Source: DASVLX01 sp036384655 (GTDB lineage Bacteria; Actinomycetota; Actinomycetes; Mycobacteriales; Pseudonocardiaceae). Taken from it: a stretch of 64,000 nucleotides of DNA. The notes beneath the pieces were generated by a model, which worked only from the letters and a program-made list of their open reading frames with translations, was not told where the DNA came from and did no database searches. The first letter of the stretch is position 1. Each line of letters begins with the position of its first letter. Shown here piece after piece: positions 24,289 to 34,796 of the stretch. The stretch covers positions 10,308 through 74,307 of the forward strand of contig DASVLX010000245.1 of assembly GCA_036384655.1 (NCBI GenBank), given 5' to 3'. Made by a program: the position numbers and the translations under genes.

Positions 24289-25068
24289 TCACCGTCCGGT
24301 GAACTTGGCCTTACCCGGACCGTTCTCGATGAACGACCGCATGCCGATCTTCTGGTCCTCGGTCGCGAACAGCGCCGCGAACAGCGAACTCTCCAGCCTC
24401 AGCCCGCTGCGCAGATCGCCGTCCAGGCCGCCGTCGATGGCCGCCTTGGCCGCCGCGATCGCCCGGCCGGCGCCGTTGACGAACTGCTTGGCCCAGGTCA
24501 GCGCGGCGTTGTAGACGTCGTCGGTGGGGACCACCTCGTCGACCAGACCGATCCGCAGCGCCTCGTCGGACTTCACGATCCGGCCGCTGAACACCAGATC
24601 CTTGGCGCGGCTTGGGCCGACCAGCCGAGCCAGCCGCTGGGTGCCGCCACCGCCGGGGATGATGCCGAGCAGGATCTCGGGCTGGCCGAGCTTGACGTTG
24701 TCGGCCACGACACGCCGGTCGGCCGCCAGCGCGATCTCCATGCCGCCACCGAGGGCGTAACCGGTGATCGCCGCGACGGTCGGCTTCGGGATGTCGGCGA
24801 CCGCGCTCAACGCGTCGGAGATCGCGTTCGCCCGGGAGGCCATCTCGGAGTAGCTCAGCTCGGCCATCTCCTTGATGTCCGCGCCTCCGGCGAAGCTCTT
24901 CGGGCCGCCGTACACGATCACCGCGTGGATGTCCTCGCGGCGGGCGGCCTCCTGGGCGGCATCCCACAGCTCGGTCTGGAGCTGCGCGTTCAGTGCGTTG
25001 ACCGGAGGCCGGTCCAGCCGGATCGTGCCGATCCCACCGTCCACCTCAAGGCGTACGAACTCACCCAC
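24289..25068 (-). CDS. Enoyl-CoA hydratase / isomerase family protein
   Basis: A 259-residue crotonase. The oxyanion-hole motif is SFAGGADIKEM, the first catalytic Glu lies in GYALGGGMEIALAADR and the second in LGQPEILLGIIPGGGGTQRL. Both catalytic glutamates are present, so true hydratase activity is likely. The end PGKAKFTGR is typical. It stands where echA17 (Rv3039c) stands in Mycobacterium, from memory. It hydrates 2-enoyl-CoA in fatty-acid oxidation, feeding the 3-hydroxyacyl-CoA dehydrogenase at 61181. Confidence 0.93.
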   Translation of the reverse strand: MGEFVRLEVDGGIGTIRLDRPPVNALNAQLQTELWDAAQEAARREDIHAVIVYGGPKSFAGGADIKEMAELSYSEMASRANAISDALSAVADIPKPTVAAITGYALGGGMEIALAADRRVVADNVKLGQPEILLGIIPGGGGTQRLARLVGPSRAKDLVFSGRIVKSDEALRIGLVDEVVPTDDVYNAALTWAKQFVNGAGRAIAAAKAAIDGGLDGDLRSGLRLESSLFAALFATEDQKIGMRSFIENGPGKAKFTGR

Positions 25069-25136
25069 CGAGCTGCCTCCTGTCGTCGTTGACGGCGATG
25101 TCGACCTAGTCCGACCGCACGTCGCAGGATCGCACG

Positions 25137-26000
25137 TTATCGCGCGGTGGCCCGCCGTGCGAAGTACCTGTCGCCGATCTTCTCCAGTTCAAGCTGCTGG
25201 CCGAACGTCGCGGACAGGTTGTCCGCGGTGAGCACGTCGTCGAGCAGGCCGCCGGCGACCACCTTGCCGGAGCGCAGCAGCAGGACATGCGTGAAGCCCG
25301 GCGGGATCTCCTCGACATGGTGGGTGACAAGCACGGTCGCCGGCGCCTCCGGATCGAAGGCCAGCGCGGACAGCCGGGCCACCAGATCCTCGCGGCCGCC
25401 CAGGTCCAGGCCGGCGGCCGGCTCGTCGAGCAGCAGCAGCTCGGGATCGGTCATCAGCGCCCGGGCGATCAGAACGCGCTTGCGCTCGCCGGAGGACAAC
25501 GTGCCGAAGGCACGGTCAGCGAGATGCGCCACACCCAACGTGTTCAACATCTCGGTCGCCCGCTGCTGGTCAACCGTGTCGTATTCCTCACGCCACCGGC
25601 CGACCACCGCGTAGCCGGCGCTGATCACGACGTCCCGGACGAGCTCCTCATGCGGCACCCGGCTGATCAGATCGGCGGTGCACAGCCCGATCCGCGGCCG
25701 CAGTTCGAACACGTCCGTCCGGCCCAGCTTCTCGCCGAGGATCCACACGCTGCCCCGGGTCGGGTGCAGCTCGCCACCCGCGATCCTCAGCAAAGTGCTC
25801 TTACCAGCGCCGTTGGCACCCAGAATGACCCACCGTTCGTCCAGTTCGACCGACCAGTCGATGCCGGACAGCAACTGCGTGTGTCCTCGGCGTACGCCGA
25901 CGCCGCGCATCCGCAGGACAAGATCTGGATTGAGATCCGTGTCCAGGTCGGCGCCGTCCGTGTCGGCCGAGTCAGTGGTGTGCCCCGTCATAAGGCCCAT
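25137..26000 (-). CDS. ABC transporter ATP-binding protein
   Basis: A 287-residue ATPase subunit. Walker A is LGANGAGKST, the signature is LSSGERKRV, Walker B is ELLLLDEPAAGLD, and the switch His lies in VLVTHHVEE. There is no membrane domain here or nearby, so it may act alone or with distant partners. The N-terminal 25 residues are Asp/Thr-rich. ATG at 26000 or the one three codons inside are both possible; neither has a clear ribosome site. Positional match to Rv3041c from memory. Confidence 0.9.
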   Translation of the reverse strand: MGLMTGHTTDSADTDGADLDTDLNPDLVLRMRGVGVRRGHTQLLSGIDWSVELDERWVILGANGAGKSTLLRIAGGELHPTRGSVWILGEKLGRTDVFELRPRIGLCTADLISRVPHEELVRDVVISAGYAVVGRWREEYDTVDQQRATEMLNTLGVAHLADRAFGTLSSGERKRVLIARALMTDPELLLLDEPAAGLDLGGREDLVARLSALAFDPEAPATVLVTHHVEEIPPGFTHVLLLRSGKVVAGGLLDDVLTADNLSATFGQQLELEKIGDRYFARRATAR

Positions 26001-26111
26001 TGTGACGTTGTGCCGCGGCGTCCGGTCAGCCGACCCTTGACGGTCAACCGGCGATTGCCATGTGTTCAACATTTCCGTCGACGCGGGCCCGGCAGTCTGG
26101 ACAATGGGAGC

Positions 26112-28319
<2,208 letters not shown>

Positions 28320-28739
28320 TCTGCGTCATGTTCGCATCGCTTTCCGCCTGGCGCGACCGGACGACAGACCTGGTCAGGGTCGCGTCCGGACGGTGTATCG
28401 GCGCGCGGTGCGGACAGTTCGGGCGGTAGTTCACCGCCGAGGCTGATATCGCGTCGCGGCCGACACCGTCCTTTCACACCATCGATGCTACGAGTGCCGC
28501 CATCGATTCCCTTGTCGATGCCACTACCGCTGCTCACGGAAAGCCGAATCGACATGACCGCCATTCCAGAATTGGCCACGCCCACCATTCCGGCACTCGA
28601 CGTGAATCCGGATATCGACGAGCAACTACGCCTCGGCTGATCGGGGCGGCCCGCCGCGCTGCACTGAGCAGAGCGCTCTCGCGGAGAAACCACCCCGCCG
28701 TGCGACTGCCGGCGAAGGCCGCCGCCGGCTACCGTTTGA
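28320..28739. other. Gene-poor stretch with one possible short peptide (28554-28640, +)
   Basis: No gene of normal size is supported here. A 28-codon plus-strand frame, ATG 28554 to TGA 28640, encodes MTAIPELATPTIPALDV and an acidic end; a weak GGAAAG lies 10 or so bp upstream. It matches no family I know. A second short frame starts at 28328. Codon use is less biased than in the neighbours, as expected for non-coding or decayed DNA. Confidence 0.3.
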
Positions 28740-29006
28740 TCATGCCTCGGGACTCCGGCCGACCGGCCTGTGACCGGCGCACAGCGCCGCGACAAGCTCA
28801 CCCATCGGCGCATTCGCGCTGTGTGCGATTGCATGCAGTATTCGCACTGTCGGATTCCCGCGACCCTGCTCGATATCGATCAACGTTCGACGGCTCACGC
28901 CGGACCGCTCGGCGAGTGCCTCCAGAGTGAGTCCGGCGGCGAGCCTGGCCCGGGCAACCTCGACCCCCAGTGCGGCGAAATTCGCCGGCGGTGGGGGTTC
29001 GGTCAC
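28740..29006 (-). CDS. Small XRE-family helix-turn-helix protein
   Basis: An 88-residue protein that is almost only a helix-turn-helix: ARLAAGLTLEALAERSGVSR, then RTLIDIEQGRGNPTVRILHA. It has no cupin or other sensor domain, so it resembles minimal repressors such as antitoxin- or phage-type regulators. GTG at 29004-29006 is the start; a weak GAGG lies about 11 bp upstream. It is divergent from the EspG-like gene, and the 132 bp between them hold two inverted repeats, so it may control both itself and that gene. Confidence 0.85.
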   Translation of the reverse strand: MTEPPPPANFAALGVEVARARLAAGLTLEALAERSGVSRRTLIDIEQGRGNPTVRILHAIAHSANAPMGELVAALCAGHRPVGRSPEA

Positions 29007-29020
29007 GAGAACTGAGCCTC

Positions 29021-29036
29021 ATGCCTACCCAGGCAT
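29021..29036. promoter_or_regulatory. Inverted repeat next to the XRE gene
   Basis: ATGCCTACCCAGGCAT forms 6-bp arms with a 4-bp centre, 14 bp before the XRE start. Autoregulation by the XRE protein is inferred. Confidence 0.4.
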
Positions 29037-29071
29037 TTGTCAGTGCAGTATATTGCCCTAAGTGCAGACGT

Positions 29072-29100
29072 ATGCACCGTAGCTGATCACCTCGGTGCAT
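29072..29100. promoter_or_regulatory. Inverted repeat upstream of the EspG-like gene
   Basis: ATGCACCG at 29072-29079 is matched by CGGTGCAT at 29093-29100, 8-bp perfect arms with 13 bp between. It could be an operator for the divergent XRE protein. Confidence 0.4.
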
Positions 29101-29138
29101 GCTCGCGACCGACTGGCGAATCGACTCTGGGGCGGACG

Positions 29139-29876
29139 ATGGCCGACGGATTTCGCGCGGACAACGATCAACGCGGCTATACACACCTTCCGTCCGATTT
29201 CGCGCATTTGCTCGATCTGCAGGCCGACCATGAAGCACCCAGGGCAGCCGCACGGGCCGTTGACGACTGGTTCGCCGGACGGCTCGATCCCACGACGCGA
29301 CCGCTCTGGGAGGTCGACGGGCGCCTGTACCTCGGACCGAGCCAACCACGGATCACCGTGCTCGTGGCCTCCACCGGCACGATCGCGGTCCGCGCCATGC
29401 TGCGCCGCGACATGCTGGTACTGATCAGCGTCGATCCGGCCGACGCCACACATCTCGTTCAGGCGGTCGTCTCCGTGCTGCCAGCCTGTCAGCCAGGTGG
29501 GGGCATGCCGATCAGCCTGCCCGCCGAGCAGTTGGACCGGGCGGTCGAGCACGCCGGCTCGAATCCCTATGTTCTCCGGGACCGTCTCGTGGCCCGCGGG
29601 GTCAACCGCGATGACGCACGCCGACTCGCCCTCGTGCTGAGTACCCGGCGACGGGTCGGGACATTCGGCATGACCCATATGCCCGCGCGAGGAAAACGGT
29701 TACGTGCCAAGCACGCCGTCACGTTCTTCGATGCCCAGGACGGCCAGCATGTCGGCCGCTATCTGTTCACTCGCAAACCCGAGGCGAACGGCTGGCGGAT
29801 CGTTCTGGCCGGCACCGACACCGCCAGACTGGTCAGCGAGATCAGCCAGCTTCGGCACCAACTCCCGGACGGGTGA
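29139..29876 (+). CDS. EspG-like ESX secretion-associated protein
   Basis: A 245-residue protein with the pattern of actinobacterial EspG proteins: an N-terminal DDWFAGRLDPTTRPLWEVDG strand-rich part, a middle VVSVLPACQPGGGMPISLPA, and a C-terminus with RVGTFGMTHMPARGKRLRAK and DGQHVGRYLFTRK. EspG proteins are cytosolic chaperones for ESX substrates. No ESX core genes are in the window, so its partners lie elsewhere, perhaps the WXG100 scar 8 kb away. ATG 29139 has GGGGCGG upstream; an earlier in-frame GTG/ATG is possible. A TTA codon occurs at 29699. Confidence 0.72.
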   Translation: MADGFRADNDQRGYTHLPSDFAHLLDLQADHEAPRAAARAVDDWFAGRLDPTTRPLWEVDGRLYLGPSQPRITVLVASTGTIAVRAMLRRDMLVLISVDPADATHLVQAVVSVLPACQPGGGMPISLPAEQLDRAVEHAGSNPYVLRDRLVARGVNRDDARRLALVLSTRRRVGTFGMTHMPARGKRLRAKHAVTFFDAQDGQHVGRYLFTRKPEANGWRIVLAGTDTARLVSEISQLRHQLPDG

Positions 29877-29898
29877 GACGGCGGCGGACGCACCGGTA

Positions 29899-29932
29899 GT
29901 TCTCAGGGCCGCCGAACGGCGACCCTGAGAAC
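29899..29932. terminator. Hairpin between the EspG-like gene and glgP
   Basis: GTTCTCAGGG (29899-29908) pairs perfectly with 29923-29932, and an inner GCCG/CGGC pairing fills most of the loop. It lies between convergent genes. Confidence 0.75.
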
Positions 29933-29954
29933 CCCGAACATCACGACGAACCTC

Positions 29955-32510
29955 TCAGGCCAGGACGACCTTGCCGAGTTCGGCGGGGGTGGCGAGCAGG
30001 TCGTGCCGGGGCAGCACGCGGACGGTGTAGCCAAGCGCGCCGATATGCGGCAGCCGGACATCACCGACGTACTCACCCTTGCCGGCCGGCTTCAGCGAGA
30101 CGGCGACCGGTTCGTGCAGCTCGTCCCGGTCGTCCACCTGACCGACGATCGCCTGGACGTCCACATCGGAGGGACGCAACCCGTCCAGCTCGACGGTCGC
30201 CCGCACGCCGACGGTGGATCCGATCACCGGTGGGTTGGTGCCGTCCAGTTCCAGATCGGCGCCGGTGACGCGGACCCGAGGCCAGGCGGCGGCGACCCGC
30301 TCGCGGTACTCGGCCAGTTGCCGGGCACCCGAGAAGCCGTCCTCGCGCACGGCGATGGCCGACGCGGTGGCCGGCAGGTAGTAGTTCTCCGCGTACTCCT
30401 TGACCATTCGAGACGCCTGCAGCTTCGGCCCGAGCGTGCCCAGGGTGTGCCGGACCATGGCCATCCAGCGGCCGGGCACGTCGTCCTCGCCGCGGTCGTA
30501 GAACAGCGGCGCGACCTGCCCACCGAGCAGCTCGTACAGCGCGGCGGCCTCCAGGTCGTCCCGCCGGTCCGGGTCGGCGACGCCGTCCGCGGTGGGGATC
30601 GCCCAGCCGTTGGAGCCGTCGTAGCACTCGTCCCACCAACCGTCCCGAATGGACAGGTTGAGCCCGCCGTTGAGCGCGGCCTTCATGCCGGAGGTGCCAC
30701 ACGCCTCCAGCGGCCGGGTCGGGTTGTTCAGCCAGACATCGCAGCCCCAGTACAGGTACCGGGCCATCGACATGTCGTAGTCGGGCAGGAACACGATGCG
30801 GTGCCGGACAGTCGGGTCGTCGGCGAACCGCACGATCTGCTGGATCAGTGCCTTGCCGGCGTCGTCGGCCGGGTGCGACTTGCCGGCGACCACGATCTGC
30901 ACCGGCCGCTCGGAGTGCAGCAGCAGACCGCGCAGCCGCTCCGGGTCGCGCAGCATCAGCGTCAACCGCTTGTAGGTGGGCACCCGGCGGGCGAACCCGA
31001 CGGTGAGCACATCCGGGTCGAACACCGAGTCCACCCAGCCCAGTTCCAGCGCGGAGGCGCCACGCTGCAACCAGGTGGCGCGCAGCCGCCGGCGGATGTC
31101 GTCGACGAGCTTGGCGCGCAGCGTGCAGCGCAGCTCCCACAGCATCGCGTCGCTGACGGACTGCAGGGCGTCCAGGCCGCCCGCCACGACCTCGGTGTCG
31201 CCGCCGACCAGCCGGGTCAGCTCGCGGGCCGCCCAGGTCGGGCCATGCACGCCGTTGGTGACCGAGCCGATCGGCACCTCGGAGCTGTCGAAGCCCGGCC
31301 ACAGGCCACCGAACATCGCCCGGCTCACCCGGCCGTGCAGCTGGGACACGCCGTTGGCGCGCTGCGCCAGCCGCAGGCCCATGTGCGCCATGTTGAACAT
31401 GCCGGGGTTCTCCTCGGAACCCAGCGCCAGCACGCGCTGCAGCGACACACCGGGCAGCAGGTCCTCAGAGCCGAAGTAGTGCTGCACCAGATCCACCGGG
31501 AACCGGTCGATGCCGGCCGGCACCGGGGTGTGGGTGGTGAACACCGTGCCGGCGCGCACCGCGGACAGCGCCTGGTCGAAGTCCAGTCCGGAGCCGGTGA
31601 CCAGCTCGCGGATGCGTTCCAGGCCAAGGAAACCCGCGTGGCCCTCGTTGGTGTGGAACACCTCAGGCTGCGGATGCCCGGTCAGCTCACAGAACGTCCG
31701 GACCGCGCGGACCCCGCCGACGCCGGCCAGGATCTCCTGCCGGATGCGGTGGTCCTGGTCGCCGCCGTACAGCCGGTCGGTGACGCCACGCAGGTCCTCG
31801 TCGTTCTCCTCGATGTCCGAGTCGAGCAGCAGCAACGGGACCCGGCCGACCTGCGCCTTCCAGATCCTGGCACGCAGCACCCGGCCGCCGGGCATCGCCA
31901 CGTGCACCAGGATCCGGCTGCCGATGTCGTCGGACAGCAGTTCCAGGGGCAGCGCGCGCGGGTCGATCACCGGGTAGTGCTCGACCTGCCAGCCGTCCAG
32001 CGACAGCGACTGCCGGAAGTAGCCGGACCGGTAGAGCAGGCCCACGCCGATCAGCGGCAGGCCTAGGTCGGACGCGGCCTTGAGATGGTCCCCGGCCAGC
32101 ACCCCCAGACCACCGGAGTAGTTGGGCAGCGCCTCGTTGACGCCGAACTCCATGGAGAAGTAGGCGATCGAGCCCGGGAACGCGACGCCGTCGGACGAAC
32201 CGATCTCCTCCCGCCGGTGCTGGAACCAGCGGGGCTCGGTCAGGTAACGCGTGAGGTCGTCGGCGATTGACCTGGTGCGGGCGAGAAACGCCTGGTCCGA
32301 CGCGAGACGGTCAAGGGTGCTGGCCGGCACGTTGGCCAGCAACCGGAGCGGATCATGCCCCGATTTGTCCCATTCCGCCGCGTCGATCGAGGCGAACAAG
32401 TCCTGTGTTGGCGGGTGCCAGGTCCACCGCAGGTTCGTCGCCAGGGAGCGAAGTTCGGCCAGCGGCGCGGGCAGTCCGGCCCGGACGGTGAAGCGGCGTA
32501 GTGCTCTCAC
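29955..32510 (-). CDS. glgP: Alpha-glucan (glycogen/maltodextrin) phosphorylase
   Basis: GlgP releases glucose-1-phosphate from glucan ends. The product has 851 residues, as usual for the actinobacterial type, which is shorter in its N-terminal regulatory part than the E. coli enzyme relative to length. The pyridoxal-phosphate lysine lies in CGTSGMKAALNGGLNLSI; other blocks are YFSMEFGVNEALPNYSGGLG, NEGHAGFLGLERI and YKRLTLML. GTG at 32508-32510 gives the family start MRALRRFTVRAGLP with AAGG 8 bp upstream. It is divergent from glgE. Confidence 0.95.
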   Translation of the reverse strand: MRALRRFTVRAGLPAPLAELRSLATNLRWTWHPPTQDLFASIDAAEWDKSGHDPLRLLANVPASTLDRLASDQAFLARTRSIADDLTRYLTEPRWFQHRREEIGSSDGVAFPGSIAYFSMEFGVNEALPNYSGGLGVLAGDHLKAASDLGLPLIGVGLLYRSGYFRQSLSLDGWQVEHYPVIDPRALPLELLSDDIGSRILVHVAMPGGRVLRARIWKAQVGRVPLLLLDSDIEENDEDLRGVTDRLYGGDQDHRIRQEILAGVGGVRAVRTFCELTGHPQPEVFHTNEGHAGFLGLERIRELVTGSGLDFDQALSAVRAGTVFTTHTPVPAGIDRFPVDLVQHYFGSEDLLPGVSLQRVLALGSEENPGMFNMAHMGLRLAQRANGVSQLHGRVSRAMFGGLWPGFDSSEVPIGSVTNGVHGPTWAARELTRLVGGDTEVVAGGLDALQSVSDAMLWELRCTLRAKLVDDIRRRLRATWLQRGASALELGWVDSVFDPDVLTVGFARRVPTYKRLTLMLRDPERLRGLLLHSERPVQIVVAGKSHPADDAGKALIQQIVRFADDPTVRHRIVFLPDYDMSMARYLYWGCDVWLNNPTRPLEACGTSGMKAALNGGLNLSIRDGWWDECYDGSNGWAIPTADGVADPDRRDDLEAAALYELLGGQVAPLFYDRGEDDVPGRWMAMVRHTLGTLGPKLQASRMVKEYAENYYLPATASAIAVREDGFSGARQLAEYRERVAAAWPRVRVTGADLELDGTNPPVIGSTVGVRATVELDGLRPSDVDVQAIVGQVDDRDELHEPVAVSLKPAGKGEYVGDVRLPHIGALGYTVRVLPRHDLLATPAELGKVVLA

Positions 32511-32682
32511 AGCAGCGACCTTAACGCGAACGATTAAGAGACTCACAGGGGTTCATCCCCCCGTAACCTCGGGTCACCACCCGATCGGGTCACGGAACGT
32601 CAACGACCTGCCCCCCGCACTGCACGATGTCGGACGGAACCGGCACACTGTCTACGGCGGCTGTGAAAAGGAGCGTCATGGC
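32511..32682. promoter_or_regulatory. Shared glgP/glgE divergent promoter region
   Basis: This 172-bp region must hold both promoters. TCGGGTCAC occurs twice (32569-32577 and 32585-32593), 16 bp apart, and the palindrome CCCGATCGGG overlaps the second copy at 32580-32589. These are candidate sites for a regulator that balances glucan synthesis and breakdown. Confidence 0.5.
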
Positions 32683-34650
32683 GTGAGCGGGCGGCTGGCG
32701 ATCGAGGACGTGACGCCGACCGTAGGTAACGGTCGGTATCCAAGCAAGGCGGTTGTCGGGGAGCAGTTCCCCGTTTCGGCGACAGTGTGGCGTGAGGGCC
32801 ACGACGCGGTGGCAGCGACGGTGGCGTGGCGTGGTCCGCACGACCGGGCCGCCCGTCAGATCCGGATGGTCGAGATCGGCATCGGCCTCGACCGGTACGG
32901 CGCCGTCGTGACCGCGGACGACGAGGGCTGGTGGACGTTCCGGGTGGATGCCTGGAGCGATCCGTGGACGACCTGGAAACACGCCGTCGAGGCCAAGGTC
33001 GGCGCCGGGCAGAACGCCGAGGACCTCGCCAACGACCTCGAGAACGGTGCCCGTCTGCTGGAACGGGTGGCCCGCCGGCCGGATCGCCGAGCCGAACGCG
33101 AACTGCTCACCGCGGCCGCCGACGTGCTGCGGGACGGCGGCCGTCCGCTGGCCGAGCGGATCGCGCCCGCGCTGGACGAGCCGGTGCTGAAGATCATGTA
33201 CGACCACCCGGTGCGTGACCTGCTCACCCGCGGCCGCCCGTACAAGGTGTGGGTGGACCGGACTCGCGCGCTGTACGGCTCCTGGTACGAGCTGTTCCCC
33301 CGGTCGACCGGTGGCTGGGACGAGCGGGGCAACCCGGTGCACGGCACGCTGGTCAGCACCACCCAGGCGCTGCCCCGGATCGCCGAGATGGGCTTCGACG
33401 TGGTGTACCTGACGCCGATCCACCCGGTCGGCAAGGTCAACCGCAAGGGTCGTGGCAACACCCTGCACGCCGGCCCCGACGATGTTGGTTCGGTGTGGGC
33501 GATCGGTTCCGAGGATGGCGGGCATGACGCCATCGAGCCGAAGCTGGGCACCCTGGCCGACTTCAAGGACCTGATCGACCGCGCCCACGAACTGGGCATG
33601 GAGGTCGCTCTCGACTTCGCGCTGCAGTGCGCGCCGGACCACCCGTGGATCACCGAGCATCCGGAGTGGTTCACCACCCGGCCGGACGGCACGATCGCGT
33701 ACGCCGAGAACCCGCCCAAGCGGTACCAGGACATCTACCCGCTGAACTTCGACAACGACCCTGCCGGGCTGTATGCCGAGATCCTGCGGGTGGCGCTGCA
33801 CTGGATCGACTACGGGGTGCGGATCTTCCGCGTGGACAACCCGCACACCAAGCCACCGGACTTCTGGCACTGGCTGATCTGGAAGGTGAAGCAGGCCCAC
33901 CCGGACGTGATCTTCCTGGCCGAGGCGTTCACCCGCCCGGCCCGGCTGTACGGCCTCGCGCGGCTCGGCTTCACCCAGTCCTACACGTACTTCACGTGGC
34001 GGACGTACAAGCAGGAGCTGATCGACTTCGCCGCGGAACTGCTCGACCACGCCCACGAGGCCCGGCCGAACCTGTTCGTGAACACCCCGGACATCCTGCA
34101 CGAGAGCCTGCAGCACGGCGGCCCCGCCGCGTTCGCGATGCGTGCCGCGCTGGCCGCGACGCTGTCGCCGACGTGGGGCATGTACTCGGGGTACGAGCTG
34201 TTCGAGGACGAGCCGATCCATCCCGGCAGCGAGGAGTACCTGCATTCGGAGAAGTACGAGCTGCGGCCGCGCGATTTCGTCGGTGCCCGGCTGGAGGGCC
34301 GCTCACTGGAGCCCTTCATCAGCCGGCTGAACCACATCCGGCGGGCGCACCCGGCCCTCCAGCAGTTCCGTACTCTGCGATTCCAGTTCGTGGACAACGA
34401 TGCGCTGATCGCCTACAGCAAGACTGATCCGGCGACCGGTGACACGGTGATTACCGTAGTTAACCTGGACCCCTACAACGCCCAGCAGGGAACGCTGTGG
34501 CTGACCATGCCGGAGCTCGGCATGGACTGGGCGGACCGGTTCACCGCGCACGACGAGGTGACCGGCGAAACCTGGGACTGGGGCCAGGCGAACTATGTTC
34601 GGCTCGAACCGTGGCGCGACGTGGCGCATATCGTCCACGTCTGGCGCTGA
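32683..34650 (+). CDS. glgE: Alpha-1,4-glucan:maltose-1-phosphate maltosyltransferase
   Basis: GlgE (GH13_3) extends alpha-glucans with maltose from maltose-1-phosphate. The 655-residue product has the N-terminal domains (GRLAIEDVTPTVGNGRYPSK, AEVGIG-like strands), then the barrel. The nucleophile is Asp385 in IFRVDNPHTKP and acid/base Glu414 in IFLAEAFTRP, 29 residues apart as in the Streptomyces enzyme. GTG at 32683 is taken because AAAAGGAG lies 9 bp upstream. It heads the glgE-treS-mak run. Confidence 0.97.
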   Translation: MSGRLAIEDVTPTVGNGRYPSKAVVGEQFPVSATVWREGHDAVAATVAWRGPHDRAARQIRMVEIGIGLDRYGAVVTADDEGWWTFRVDAWSDPWTTWKHAVEAKVGAGQNAEDLANDLENGARLLERVARRPDRRAERELLTAAADVLRDGGRPLAERIAPALDEPVLKIMYDHPVRDLLTRGRPYKVWVDRTRALYGSWYELFPRSTGGWDERGNPVHGTLVSTTQALPRIAEMGFDVVYLTPIHPVGKVNRKGRGNTLHAGPDDVGSVWAIGSEDGGHDAIEPKLGTLADFKDLIDRAHELGMEVALDFALQCAPDHPWITEHPEWFTTRPDGTIAYAENPPKRYQDIYPLNFDNDPAGLYAEILRVALHWIDYGVRIFRVDNPHTKPPDFWHWLIWKVKQAHPDVIFLAEAFTRPARLYGLARLGFTQSYTYFTWRTYKQELIDFAAELLDHAHEARPNLFVNTPDILHESLQHGGPAAFAMRAALAATLSPTWGMYSGYELFEDEPIHPGSEEYLHSEKYELRPRDFVGARLEGRSLEPFISRLNHIRRAHPALQQFRTLRFQFVDNDALIAYSKTDPATGDTVITVVNLDPYNAQQGTLWLTMPELGMDWADRFTAHDEVTGETWDWGQANYVRLEPWRDVAHIVHVWR

Positions 34651-34796
34651 CGGGGAGAGCCCGACTCGCACCGCGACCCGCGCCGAACGGTGCTACGAGC
34701 CGCCGAGCTCAACCAAACGTAATATTCGGTGGAACGTCGCCTCGGGCGCATCATGGGGGTTGGCGCGTTCCTGAATCGAGCCAATGAGGTGCGGTA

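Noticed and set aside
28328..28429. 33-codon frame starting MFASLSAWRDRTT
   Set aside because: No ribosome site, Arg-rich composition typical of chance frames, no recognisable motif.
30003..32066. Very long open frame antisense to glgP
   Set aside because: It mirrors the GC-rich third positions of glgP, has no ribosome site and reads as His/Gln/Arg-rich low-quality protein; similar frames lie opposite glgB (39759-42938), ccrA (55524-58367) and the dehydrogenase (61241-63070).
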